Shown here piece by piece: positions 32,242 through 40,339 of a DNA stretch of 64,000 bases. Position 1 is the first letter of the stretch. Every line of letters starts with the position of its first letter. The notes beneath the pieces are model-generated. The model made no database searches, was not told where the DNA came from, and saw only the letters and a list, made by a program, of their open reading frames with translations. The stretch is from NCBI RefSeq assembly GCF_040253635.1, contig NZ_JBEJGX010000003.1, forward strand, positions 4,985,501-5,049,500, written 5' to 3'. The position numbers were made by a program, and so were the translations under genes. The stretch is from Streptomyces sp. Edi2. GTDB taxonomy: Bacteria; Actinomycetota; Actinomycetes; Streptomycetales; Streptomycetaceae.

Positions 32242-33417
32242 ATGCCGTCTCACGCCCGAGCTCTCGGTGAAGTTCCTGGCTCCTCCTCCCCTTTCGACCG
32301 TGTGGAAGAGCTGTTGCGCGGCTCCGGGCACGCGGCTCCGATCGGCTTGCACCGGGGCAGGACCGTCTTCGGGCCCTGCGCCCGGGCCCGCACCCGGGGC
32401 AGCGGGGAGTTCGGGTTCGCCGCCGACGCGCACGCTCCGCCCGGCGGCGTTCCTGCGCTGCGGGCGGCACTCGCCCAAGCTGCTACTGCCCGGCGGCAGA
32501 GTGCCGTACGCCCCGAACAGGTTCTGGTCACCAGGGGTGCCACGCACGCCCTCGCCGCCGCGCTGCACGCGATCCTGCGGGAGGGCGATGAGGTCCTGGT
32601 GCTCTCACCGCAGTGGCTGTTCGCCAACGGACTGATCCGGGCGGCCGGCGGAGTGCCCCGCGAGGTGCCGGTCTTCCTGGAGCTCGGCGCGGCCCGCGGA
32701 TTCGACTTCGCCGGGGTCGTCGAGAGGGCAGTGGCACCCGGGACCCGCGCGATCTACTTCAACAGCCCCAACAACCCGACCGGTTACCGGCTCGACGGCG
32801 GCCGGCTCGGTGCGCTCGCGGATCTGGCCGAGCGGCACGACCTGTGGCTGATCGCCGACAACACCTACGAGAGCTACGACTTCACCAGGGAGGGCTTCCT
32901 CGACATCGGGGCCGTCGGTGCGACGGCGGCGCGCGCCTTCTCCCTGCACAGCTTCAGCACGACGTATGCGATGCCGGGCGCCGGGGTGGGCTGCCTGATC
33001 TCCCCGCCGGGGCTGACGGAGCCGCCGGCCAAGTGGTCGCAGTGCGCGCTCCGTTCCGTCTCCACCCCGGCGCAGCTGGCCGTGTACGAGGCGCTGCGTA
33101 CGCCGCGCGAAGAGCTCGACCGGCGCCGGGACCACGCTGCCGCGGCCGGGTGGCTTGCCGATTCGACGCTGGAGGTACCGCACACGAAGCCGTCCGGCGG
33201 GCTGTACACCTTCCTCGATCTGAGCGCCTGGGGGGACGGCGAGCGGTTCGTTCACCGGTGCGCCGAGCTCGGTGTCGGCCTGGCCCCGGGCCGGGGCTTC
33301 GGGGCGCACTGCGGCAAGGGGGCCCGTCTCTGCTTCACCGCCGAGCCACCGCAGCGGGTGGCCGAGGCGATCGAACGCATCAACAAGATCTACGGGGAAG
33401 GCTTCGATGAGCACTGA
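32242..33417 (+). CDS. Aminotransferase class I/II-fold protein lacking the PLP lysine
   Basis: 391 aa from ATG 32242 (CAGGAG upstream); the same frame opens earlier at 32119 through the operator-like repeats and is not preferred. It has the fold-type I landmarks: VLVTRGATHALAAALHAILR, NSPNNPTGYRL with the conserved Asn, LIADNTYESYDF, and a C-terminal ARLCFTAEP resembling the substrate-carboxylate Arg region. At the normal SFSKTYAMPG site, however, the sequence is SFSTTYAMPG: Thr240 (codon ACG at 32959) replaces the Schiff-base lysine. It therefore cannot form the usual internal aldimine. It may use pre-formed PMP, act as a binding protein, or be a partner subunit. The downstream luxR gene overlaps its stop. 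Confidence 0.85.
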   Translation: MPSHARALGEVPGSSSPFDRVEELLRGSGHAAPIGLHRGRTVFGPCARARTRGSGEFGFAADAHAPPGGVPALRAALAQAATARRQSAVRPEQVLVTRGATHALAAALHAILREGDEVLVLSPQWLFANGLIRAAGGVPREVPVFLELGAARGFDFAGVVERAVAPGTRAIYFNSPNNPTGYRLDGGRLGALADLAERHDLWLIADNTYESYDFTREGFLDIGAVGATAARAFSLHSFSTTYAMPGAGVGCLISPPGLTEPPAKWSQCALRSVSTPAQLAVYEALRTPREELDRRRDHAAAAGWLADSTLEVPHTKPSGGLYTFLDLSAWGDGERFVHRCAELGVGLAPGRGFGAHCGKGARLCFTAEPPQRVAEAIERINKIYGEGFDEH

Positions 33418-33976
33418 GACGATCACCCTCGAACGCCCGGGAACCGGTGCGCCGGCCTTTCGCGCCGGCGTTCACGCGATGCGCACGGCGATCTGTGACG
33501 GCCGGCCACTCGTCTTGATGGGTCTGACGCACCTGCTGACCACCCAGTCCCCCTGCGAGGTCGTCTTCACCTCGGCCGATTCCTTTCCCGGCCCCGGGGC
33601 CGGGATCGACGTGCTGCTCGTGGAGGACACCTTGGCCCAGGCCGTGCCGGCGGGGCCGGCGTGGTGCGGGAGCGCGCCGGAAGTCGTCGTGGTGCGGGCC
33701 GAGGCGACCCCGGACCAGGTGCTGCGGCAGGTGTGCGAGGCCGTGGACCGCCGCACGCCGGTGCCCGGGGCCGGCCGTTCGGCGCCCGGGCTGTCGCCGC
33801 GCGAGCAGCAGGTGCTCCGGTTCATCGCCTCCGGGATGACCCACGGCCAGGTGGCCCGGCGGATAGGAATCAGCCCGCACACCGTCGACACGTACGTCAA
33901 GCGGGTGCGGTCCAAGTTCGGCATCGGCAACAAGGCGGAACTCACCCGCGTCGCGCTCGGCCTCCACCCCCTGTGA
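33407..33976 (+). CDS. LuxR-family transcriptional regulator without a clear receiver
   Basis: 189 aa from ATG 33407, overlapping the upstream stop by 11 bp. The C-terminal LuxR helix-turn-helix is well formed: LSPREQQVLRFIASGMTHG, then VARRIGISPHTVDTYVKRV and RSKFGIGNKAEL. The N-terminal part (CDGRPLVLMGLTHLLTTQSP ... VLLVEDTLAQAVPAGPAWCG) looks like a receiver domain that has lost its acidic pocket and phosphoacceptor Asp, so activity is probably controlled by a ligand or level rather than by phosphorylation. It is the likely pathway-specific regulator of the cluster and the candidate binder of the 24-bp-period repeats. Confidence 0.85.
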   Translation: MSTETITLERPGTGAPAFRAGVHAMRTAICDGRPLVLMGLTHLLTTQSPCEVVFTSADSFPGPGAGIDVLLVEDTLAQAVPAGPAWCGSAPEVVVVRAEATPDQVLRQVCEAVDRRTPVPGAGRSAPGLSPREQQVLRFIASGMTHGQVARRIGISPHTVDTYVKRVRSKFGIGNKAELTRVALGLHPL

Positions 33977-33992
33977 AGCCCCGTCCCGTACC

Positions 33993-34021
33993 CCGCCCCG
34001 GCACGACATCGTCCGGGGCGG
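33993..34021. terminator. Bidirectional terminator between convergent genes
   Basis: CCGCCCCGG and CCGGGGCGG form a 9-bp GC stem with an 11-nt loop between the ends of the luxR gene (33976) and the minus-strand operon (34056). Confidence 0.6.
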
Positions 34022-34055
34022 CCCACGGCTGCCCGCACAAGGGCCAAGGGGTCGG

Positions 34056-34538
34056 TCAGTGGTAGTGGCGCATGATGTCGGTGGCCCAGTCGGGCTGGGT
34101 GGTGGGGCCCTGGGGGCCGAACTCGGCCATGTAGGGCTTGATGTCGAGGACGGGGGTGCCGTCGACGGCGTCCAGGCCCTGGACGTGCAGGTCGAGGCCG
34201 TCGGCCTTGAGGAGGCGGCAGCGGGAGACGCCGATCCGGTTGGGGCGGTTCTTGCCGCGCTGGGCGAAGATGCCGACCAGGGGCCAGTCGGTGTTGCCGC
34301 GCGGGTGCCGGGCCCCGGTCTGGATCTTGTCGGTGGGGACGCGGTCGAAGTGGTAGACGACTTCCAGGTGGGAGAAGGTGTCCAGGCCCGCCACCGCCTC
34401 CGGGCCGTACTGGCCGGCGTCCAGGCGGATGATCGCCGTCTCCTTGCCCCAGTCGTCGTCGCGGACCTCCGTCCGGCCGCCGACCACCCGGCCCACCGGC
34501 ACCGAAACCACCGTGGCAGGAGTGCTGTTCTCGGGCAT
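34056..34538 (-). CDS. TrmO/TsaA-like S-adenosylmethionine-dependent protein (copy 1)
   Basis: 160 aa from ATG 34538. The family hallmarks are all present: FSHLEVVYHFDRV, HPRGN, PLVGIFAQRGKNRPN, IGVSRCRLL and the near-invariant GTPVLDIKPY. Classical TrmO methylates N6 of t6A37 in tRNA using SAM bound to a beta-barrel. A second copy, similar over much of its length, sits in the same operon at 40340-40834. Neither looks like a housekeeping tRNA enzyme by context, so they are more likely recruited SAM-dependent enzymes of the pathway. It is the last gene of the ten-gene minus-strand operon. Confidence 0.85.
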   Translation of the reverse strand: MPENSTPATVVSVPVGRVVGGRTEVRDDDWGKETAIIRLDAGQYGPEAVAGLDTFSHLEVVYHFDRVPTDKIQTGARHPRGNTDWPLVGIFAQRGKNRPNRIGVSRCRLLKADGLDLHVQGLDAVDGTPVLDIKPYMAEFGPQGPTTQPDWATDIMRHYH

Positions 34539-34584
34539 GTGCAGTGCCTTTCGTTCAAAGGGTCGGTCAGTCAGTCGAGTTGGC

Positions 34585-35925
34585 CTACCGTACCGATGGC
34601 CTGGGGGGCGTCGGTATGCGTACGTCGGTATGCGGTACGCCGGAATGCGGCATGGCGGCCTGCGGTACGTCCGTGCCGTGCCAGAAGCGGTCCAGCCGCT
34701 CGCGGAGCCGGTCCAGCAACGCCCTCAACTCGGTGTGATCGGCGGCGGAGCCGTAGACCGTGCCGATCGCCCCGGTCGTGCCCCGGCGCCAGTCGGTGTG
34801 CCAGTGGGCGGGAGGGGAGACGTCGACAAGGTCGACGCCGGGCAGTTCCCCGAGGTCGTCGAGGAGCGCGGGCGGGCCGGGCCGGAGCGGGCCGACGGGC
34901 GGGACGAGCAGGTACTGGAAGGTCACCCGGTCCCCGTACAACCGGGCGGGGTCCGGGGAGGTGACGGGCAGGCCCAGAGCCAGGCGGAGAGCAGCCGCCA
35001 CCATGTCGTAGCCGGTGCGGCGCTGCACGATCTCGGCGACGAATCCGCCCAGCCGCCCGTTGACCTCGATGATCCTCGGCCCGTCCGGGGTGAGCTTGAC
35101 CTCGGTGTGGGTGATGCCGTGCCGGATGCCGAGGGCCCGCACCGCCGCCTGTTCCAGGCGCACGATCTCGGCGGCGAGGGCAGGGGGGACGGGGGCCGGC
35201 AGCACATGGCCGGTCTCCCGGAACGGCGGGACCAGCGGCGGCTTTCCGTTGATTGCCGCGGTCTGCGGCTCGCCGTCGACGACCAGCGACTCCACCGAGA
35301 CGTAGTCGGCCCAGCCGGGGCCGGTCCGCGCGGGGTCGCCGGGCAGGAACTCCTCCAGAACGAAGTCACGGTTGCCACCCTCGGCGAACTCCGCCAGCCG
35401 CGCGCGGCACTCGTCGGCCGAGGTGACCAGGCAGGTGTCCACGCTGCCCGCGCTGTGCCGGGGCTTGAGCACGGCCGGCGCCCCGACCCGGGCGAGCGCG
35501 GCGGCGGCCTCGTCCGGGTGGCGCAGCGGGACGCAACCGGTGCGCTGGACGCCGGCTTCCCCCAGCGCCCGTCGTTGCACGTACTTGTCCGTCAGGGCCT
35601 CCGCGGTGGCGCGGGAGTGGAAAGGCACCCCGCAGTGCGCGGCCACCGCCGCTGTGAGGCGCAGCCGGTACTCGCTGAAGGTGAGGACGCCCGCGGGGTC
35701 CAGGCGCCCGGCGAGGCGGCACACCTCCGCCTCGCCGAGTCCGGTGATGTCGACGACCTCGGCGTGCCCCGCGACCTGCGCCAACTCGGCCGCCGACGCC
35801 GGGTTTTCCGCCTCGGACAGGAAGATCACCCGGCACAGACCGCGCGCCGCCGAGAGGATGCGCAGCGGACCGGCGGAGCCCCGGTCATGGACGACCAGGA
35901 GGGCAGGCAGGGCGGAGTGTGCCAT
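34585..35925 (-). CDS. ATP-grasp ligase
   Basis: 446 aa from ATG 35925, 11 bp after the methyltransferase stop. N-terminal Rossmann-like domain (ALLVVHDRGSAGPLRILSAA), then a central ATP-grasp with TDKYVQRRALGEAGV, VLKPRHSAGSVDT (Lys of the phosphate clamp) and FVLEEFLPG, and the metal site PRIIEVNGRLGG (about residue 300). Carboxylate-amine ligases of this class join amino acids into dipeptides or amides through an acyl phosphate. In a cluster with an adenylation domain and a carrier protein but no condensation domain, this enzyme is the best candidate for forming the amide bond. The longer open frame to 36087 is antisense-like low-complexity sequence. Confidence 0.9.
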   Translation of the reverse strand: MAHSALPALLVVHDRGSAGPLRILSAARGLCRVIFLSEAENPASAAELAQVAGHAEVVDITGLGEAEVCRLAGRLDPAGVLTFSEYRLRLTAAVAAHCGVPFHSRATAEALTDKYVQRRALGEAGVQRTGCVPLRHPDEAAAALARVGAPAVLKPRHSAGSVDTCLVTSADECRARLAEFAEGGNRDFVLEEFLPGDPARTGPGWADYVSVESLVVDGEPQTAAINGKPPLVPPFRETGHVLPAPVPPALAAEIVRLEQAAVRALGIRHGITHTEVKLTPDGPRIIEVNGRLGGFVAEIVQRRTGYDMVAAALRLALGLPVTSPDPARLYGDRVTFQYLLVPPVGPLRPGPPALLDDLGELPGVDLVDVSPPAHWHTDWRRGTTGAIGTVYGSAADHTELRALLDRLRERLDRFWHGTDVPQAAMPHSGVPHTDVRIPTPPRPSVR

Positions 35926-35936
35926 GGCAGCCTCCG

Positions 35937-36698
35937 TCAGGCCCGGCGGGCGGTGATGTTGAGCCGTACGTAGTCGACGACCGGCTCGGGGAGGCGGGCG
36001 GCGACCTCGCGGACGAAGTGATCGTGGTCGGACTCGGGGAGCTTGTCGAGGTGGGAGCCGAGGACCACGGTCGCCAGGTAGCTCCACAGCTGCTCGCCGG
36101 GCTCCAGCCGGGCCGGGTCGGGCAGCAGATTGACCTCGATGCCGGTGAACCCGGCGTCCTTCAGGCGCTCGGTGGTCTCCTCGACACCTGCGAAGTACCA
36201 GACCCGGTCCTGGTCATCGGTCTCGTCCGACTTCTTGCCCAGTACCTCATCCACGGCTGCGTTGATCCGCGCGACATTGCCCTGGCCGCCGCACTCGGCA
36301 ACGAACTGGCCGCCCGGTCGCAGGTGCCGGGCCAGGTTGGTGAAGAGCGCCGCGTGATCGGTGATCCAGTGGAAGGTGGCCACGCTGGTGATGGCGTCGA
36401 CCTGGCCGGATACCGGCAGGGGCTTGGTCAGGTCGGCCTGGACGACCTCGACCCGGTCGGACCGGTCGGCCAGCTTGGTGCGCAGCTGGTCGAGCATGCG
36501 ACGGGAGCCGTCGACGCCGATCACCCGGCCGTCCGGCACCAGGTCGAGCAACGCGGCCGTGTCGCGGCCCGTGCCGCAGCCGGCGTCCAGGACGGTTTCG
36601 CCACCCTTCAGACGCAGCCGGCCCAGGGTGCGCTTGCCCCACTGCTGGTGCGGCAGGGGAAGCGCGTCGTATGTCTTGGCGTCCCATTCACGAGGCAC
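35937..36698 (-). CDS. Class I SAM-dependent methyltransferase
   Basis: 253 aa from GTG 36698, overlapping the upstream stop by 11 bp. Motif I VLDAGCGTGRDT (about residue 38), post-I VIGVDGSRRML with Asp, motif II DAITSVATFHWI and LRPGGQFVAE place it in the UbiE/trans-aconitate-methyltransferase-like class I family. It would methylate a small molecule O, N or C. Pairing with a HemN-like radical SAM protein in one operon is notable, because such pairs build cyclopropanes in some known pathways. Substrate is not known. Confidence 0.9.
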   Translation of the reverse strand: MPREWDAKTYDALPLPHQQWGKRTLGRLRLKGGETVLDAGCGTGRDTAALLDLVPDGRVIGVDGSRRMLDQLRTKLADRSDRVEVVQADLTKPLPVSGQVDAITSVATFHWITDHAALFTNLARHLRPGGQFVAECGGQGNVARINAAVDEVLGKKSDETDDQDRVWYFAGVEETTERLKDAGFTGIEVNLLPDPARLEPGEQLWSYLATVVLGSHLDKLPESDHDHFVREVAARLPEPVVDYVRLNITARRA

Positions 36699-37743
36699 GG
36701 CACTGCTCCTTCGTATTGTTCATGCGGTCGTTCTCGGTGTGCGGTACGGGAACCGGGGTGCCGTCCAGGACCAGCCGGATCTCGATCGGGTGTGCGTCCC
36801 TGACCAGCCGCAGGGCATCCCCTTCGGCAAACCAGCGGCGTATGGTGCCGGCCGCCGCATCGCCCGCCTGTGCCGGGTCGGCGGGCAGCAACTGGACGAG
36901 GATGTTGCGCAACCCTGCGGGTACGTCAGGGGCGGCGGAGTACGGGCCGCGCAGGTCGATACGGCCGGAGGCGTGCACGGACGCCGACGCCTCACCGGCG
37001 GTGGCGGCCCGCGGGTCGGCGAAGCTCAGGGCCTCCGCCGCCAACGCGGCCAGGAAGTACTCCTGGGCACTCGGCGCGAGGTCGGCGCCGAACAGCTGCT
37101 TGGGCTGGTCGGACTCGGCGTGCACGCCGTCGGCCTCGGCGAGGACGTGGGTGCCGACCTCCCACCTCACATGGGCGGTACGCCGCCTGACGGCCGTGAA
37201 CCGCTCCGCGCCGGCCGGGGCGGGACGGCTGAGGAGGTGCACGTCCTGGGCGGTCTGCACGACGGCCTTGATGTCGCCCGGTTCTTCCAGGGTGTGATGC
37301 GCGCTGTCCCGTGCCCGGGCCGCCGCGACCGACCGCCGGGCCTGCCCGGTCAAGACACCACCGTCGAGACGTATCCCGTACGAGAGCCTGACGGAGCCGT
37401 CCGCTGCGAACTCGGCGCAGGGCAGCACCTCCAGGAGCTCCGGGCCGCACCCCTCACGGGACAGCTCGGTGACCACGCTGTCCGCCACGGAAGCCCCCAG
37501 GGCCACCAGCAGCGACCCGACCGGATCGAGGAAGTCGCCGGTGCCGGACCCGTACCGCTGGTCGATACCGAAGGCCCGGGCCACTCGGGTGGATCCGAGC
37601 CGCATCGGTTCGGTGCGCACCCGGCAGTGGCCGGCCGCCACGGTCCTGGCCGCCACGCCGACGCTCAGCTGTGCCTCCCAGGAGTCCTCCCCGATCTGCT
37701 CGGCCAGGGTCTGCCGGGCTCGTAGATCGACGCCGTTCAGCAT
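36688..37743 (-). CDS. Tandem OsmC-like domain protein lacking the peroxidatic cysteines
   Basis: 351 aa; ATG 37743 overlaps the upstream stop (TGATG) behind GGAGGTGA. Two OsmC/Ohr-like modules can be traced: residues about 1-165 with TGDFLDPVGSLLVALGASVA, and about 165-345 with FGADLAPSAQEYFLAALAAE. In OsmC proteins this helix carries the catalytic Cys (pattern LLAALASC); here the positions are Ser and Glu, so peroxidase activity is not expected. I infer a divergent binding or lyase function. The double-module layout is unusual. The assignment rests on the helix motif and general layout, so it is less certain than its neighbours. Confidence 0.6.
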   Translation of the reverse strand: MLNGVDLRARQTLAEQIGEDSWEAQLSVGVAARTVAAGHCRVRTEPMRLGSTRVARAFGIDQRYGSGTGDFLDPVGSLLVALGASVADSVVTELSREGCGPELLEVLPCAEFAADGSVRLSYGIRLDGGVLTGQARRSVAAARARDSAHHTLEEPGDIKAVVQTAQDVHLLSRPAPAGAERFTAVRRRTAHVRWEVGTHVLAEADGVHAESDQPKQLFGADLAPSAQEYFLAALAAEALSFADPRAATAGEASASVHASGRIDLRGPYSAAPDVPAGLRNILVQLLPADPAQAGDAAAGTIRRWFAEGDALRLVRDAHPIEIRLVLDGTPVPVPHTENDRMNNTKEQCRAS

Positions 37744-38792
37744 CACGTGTCACCTCCGTTGCTCTGCTCGAGGGCTGCGTCCAGGGCCCGCCTGAGCCGG
37801 CCGGCCAGGGCGTCACTGCCGGTGATGCCCACCGACAGGCGCACCAGTTGCCGGGTGATGCCCGCTTCCCGGCGGACCCGCTCGCTCAGGTGGGCGTGGC
37901 TGGTGTGGGCGGGCAGCCGGGCGGTGCCGGCGAGCGGTGTACCGTCGCCGTTGCAGGCGGCCAGGATGCCGGACAGGTCGCGGATCTCCGGTACGACCTC
38001 GAAGGACAGCAGTCCGCCGAAGCCCTGGTGGGTTTCCAGGGCCCACGGCGCCTCGTCGAATGACGGCCGGTGCACTGCCCGTACGGCAGGGTGCGCGCGC
38101 AGGGTCCCGGCTACTCGCTCGGCGCCTTCCCGCTGGGCGGACAGCCGCAGTTGCAGCGTGGCCAGGGAGCGTTCCAGCAGGTGGGCGGCCCAGTCGTGCA
38201 CCTCGCCGCCGAGCCGCGCGCACTGTTCGGCGATGCGTGGCAGATACCGGTCCAGGCCGGTGACCAGGGCGGCGCCGACGTCCCCCCAGCCGTCGAGACA
38301 GGGCGCCGTGTCCTCGATGACGATCACGGCGCCGGACTCCAGGGGCCGCAGTTCGGCGGGGGACAGCGCGGTGTTGTCCACGACCAGCAGCAGGTCGTTC
38401 ATCTGGGCGTGGGTGGCGATCTCGTTGAGCGGGGCGGGCCGCATCAGCGGGTCGCTCAGGGACGGTGTGTACACGACCTGGGTTTCGGGCCGTACGGAGG
38501 CGATGACGGCGTCCGGGTCGGTGCAGTCGACGAAGGTCACCGTGCGTCCCAGGCCGGTGAGTTCCCGGGTCAGGACGCCGCGCAGCGGGTCGCAGACCTG
38601 GTCGGAGGCGATGAGGTGACCGCCCGGGTTGGTCAGGGCGAGCAGCGTGCCCGTGGTGGCGGCCACGGCTCCGGGCACGAGCAGCGCGGAGTCGGCGCCG
38701 TGCAGGGCGGCGAAGGCGTCCTCGACCCGGCGGACCGGACCGTGGGCCGGGGACGCGGGGGCGGTCGCGGGTGCGGTCTGCAGCACGGTCAC
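37743..38792 (-). CDS. Cystathionine gamma-synthase-fold protein lacking the PLP lysine
   Basis: 349 aa from GTG 38792, overlapping the radical SAM stop (GTGA). The fold is the Cys/Met-metabolism PLP family: FAALHGADSALLVPGAVAAT corresponds to the early LEGA..AL.F.SG region, and VDNTALSPAELRPLESGA aligns without gaps to the VDNTFATP..QRPLELGA motif. Continuing that alignment, the invariant SATKYLGGHSD reads DTAPCLDGWGD, so Pro164 (codon CCC, 38301-38303 on the plus strand) replaces the PLP lysine. The N-terminus also lacks about 50 residues that normally include the YSR phosphate-binding motif. It is either a pseudoenzyme or has a new chemistry. It is the second lysine-less PLP fold in this cluster. 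Confidence 0.85.
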   Translation of the reverse strand: MTVLQTAPATAPASPAHGPVRRVEDAFAALHGADSALLVPGAVAATTGTLLALTNPGGHLIASDQVCDPLRGVLTRELTGLGRTVTFVDCTDPDAVIASVRPETQVVYTPSLSDPLMRPAPLNEIATHAQMNDLLLVVDNTALSPAELRPLESGAVIVIEDTAPCLDGWGDVGAALVTGLDRYLPRIAEQCARLGGEVHDWAAHLLERSLATLQLRLSAQREGAERVAGTLRAHPAVRAVHRPSFDEAPWALETHQGFGGLLSFEVVPEIRDLSGILAACNGDGTPLAGTARLPAHTSHAHLSERVRREAGITRQLVRLSVGITGSDALAGRLRRALDAALEQSNGGDT

Positions 38793-40258
38793 CGCCGGCA
38801 CACGGGCGCGTCGGACAGGCCGATGCGCTGGTGGAAGTAGTGGAAGATGATCTCCTCGTGCAGGGCCTCGCCGTCCAGGGTCGGACTGAGGGCGGTGCCG
38901 TCGTGGACCTTCTCGACCAGTCCGCGCTCCAGCAGCTCGGCGAACGCGGAGGCGAAGGGCTCCGTCTCCAGCAGGTCGGCGCCGAAGCGCTCCTGGTAGC
39001 GGGCCAGGACGATCGGCTGGTTGGCCTTGAAGTTGAAGCCGAGGGCGGTGCCGATGGCCTTGTGGCCACTGAGCCGGCGGCCGAAGTTGAGCGGCAGGCC
39101 CTCGTTGTTCTGCATGAACGACACGTACTTGCTGATGTCGGTGATGTTGTGCGTCTGAAGGAACTCCTCCTGGTCCCCGGTGAGCCAGCCGTAGGCCCCG
39201 GGGCCGTAGGCGATCATGGTGTTGTAGTGCTCCCACTTGTTCTTCGAGGTCTGCGGGATGTTGCCGCCCTCGTAGGTGTCCGGGCGGCTCCACCAGCCGC
39301 AGGGGCTGGGGTAGTAGCCCTGTTCCAGCAGGACCTCGACGGCCTCCTGGCGCATCGCGTACGTGGAGTCCAGGCCCGGGAAGCGGCCCTCGTTGATGAG
39401 CCGTTCGCGCACCGCGGGGTTGTTCCAGACCGCGCGGTTGCCGATGCCCATCTCCTCCCGGTCGGCGTTGCGCAGCCGGTAGATGGTGATGGTGGGAACG
39501 CCGAGGCCGGTGAGGATTTCCATGTCGCGGCGTACCGACTCCGGGGTCTGGTACGGCAGGCCGAACATCATGTCGACGTTGAAGGGGCAGCCGGTGGCGA
39601 GCAGGTTCTCGACGGCCTCGATCGACTGGGCCGCGGAGTGACGGCGCTTGGTGAAGTCGTTCACCTCGTCCTGCAGTGACTGCACACCGAGGCTGAACCG
39701 GTTGAAGCCCAGCTCACGTGCGGTCTCCAGGTGGTGGCGCTGGAAGTTCTCCGGGTTGCCCTCGATGTTGAACTCGATGCCGTCGGCCAGTTCGTAGTTC
39801 TCCCTGACGTGCTCGACCAGCGGCTTGATGAAGTCGGGGCTGTTGAGCAGCAGGGCCGCGGTGCCGCCGCCGATGTAGAAGGACTCGATGCGGGCCCGGG
39901 GTATCCAGTCGTAGCGGTCCAGGTAGCGGCGGGACTCCTCGATCAGCAGGTCGGACCACAGGCGCAGAGCGCCGTCCTCCTTGCCGCGGGGCACGAGCCG
40001 TTTGACGTAGTTGCAGAAATGACAGATGTAGTTGCAGAGCGGCAGGTGAAAGTACAGGTGCGCCGGGTGGCCCGCGCCCGGGAACGCGCCGTACTCTGCG
40101 GCGAGTTCGTCACTGCCGAGCCGGTCACCCTCGTTCGAGGTGACGTTGATGTTGTACTCGTCGCGGGGGATCTGAAGCTGCGGGTTGCGGTCGAGAAGGC
40201 GGCCGAGGTTGAGTTCGAGATCGGCCGTGGTGCCGCCGGTGCTGGTGGGGAGGGACAT
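38789..40258 (-). CDS. HemN-like radical SAM enzyme
   Basis: 489 aa from ATG 40258, with AAGGAG at the right distance. The iron-sulfur motif CNYICHFC (CxxxCxxC, about residues 76-83) is followed by SFYIGGGTAALL, the SAM-binding GGGT of coproporphyrinogen-oxidase-like enzymes, then FNIEGNPENF and FSLGVQSLQ, and a C-terminal HemN-type wing region. The family includes oxygen-independent CPO and many pathway enzymes: class C methylases, cyclopropanases and C-C-forming enzymes. Here it sits in a biosynthetic operon beside a class I methyltransferase, so a tailoring role is likely. True HemN would be expected among haem genes. Confidence 0.9.
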   Translation of the reverse strand: MSLPTSTGGTTADLELNLGRLLDRNPQLQIPRDEYNINVTSNEGDRLGSDELAAEYGAFPGAGHPAHLYFHLPLCNYICHFCNYVKRLVPRGKEDGALRLWSDLLIEESRRYLDRYDWIPRARIESFYIGGGTAALLLNSPDFIKPLVEHVRENYELADGIEFNIEGNPENFQRHHLETARELGFNRFSLGVQSLQDEVNDFTKRRHSAAQSIEAVENLLATGCPFNVDMMFGLPYQTPESVRRDMEILTGLGVPTITIYRLRNADREEMGIGNRAVWNNPAVRERLINEGRFPGLDSTYAMRQEAVEVLLEQGYYPSPCGWWSRPDTYEGGNIPQTSKNKWEHYNTMIAYGPGAYGWLTGDQEEFLQTHNITDISKYVSFMQNNEGLPLNFGRRLSGHKAIGTALGFNFKANQPIVLARYQERFGADLLETEPFASAFAELLERGLVEKVHDGTALSPTLDGEALHEEIIFHYFHQRIGLSDAPVCRR

Positions 40259-40339
40259 GTGACTCCTTGATGGTGGAGGGCCCGGGGTGGCTTGTGGCCG
40301 GACCGGGTGTGAGGAGTGGCACGAGGACTGTGTGCGTCG

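Noticed and set aside
38789..40258. Radical SAM gene as housekeeping hemN
   Set aside because: It is translationally coupled inside a biosynthetic operon and no haem genes are near.
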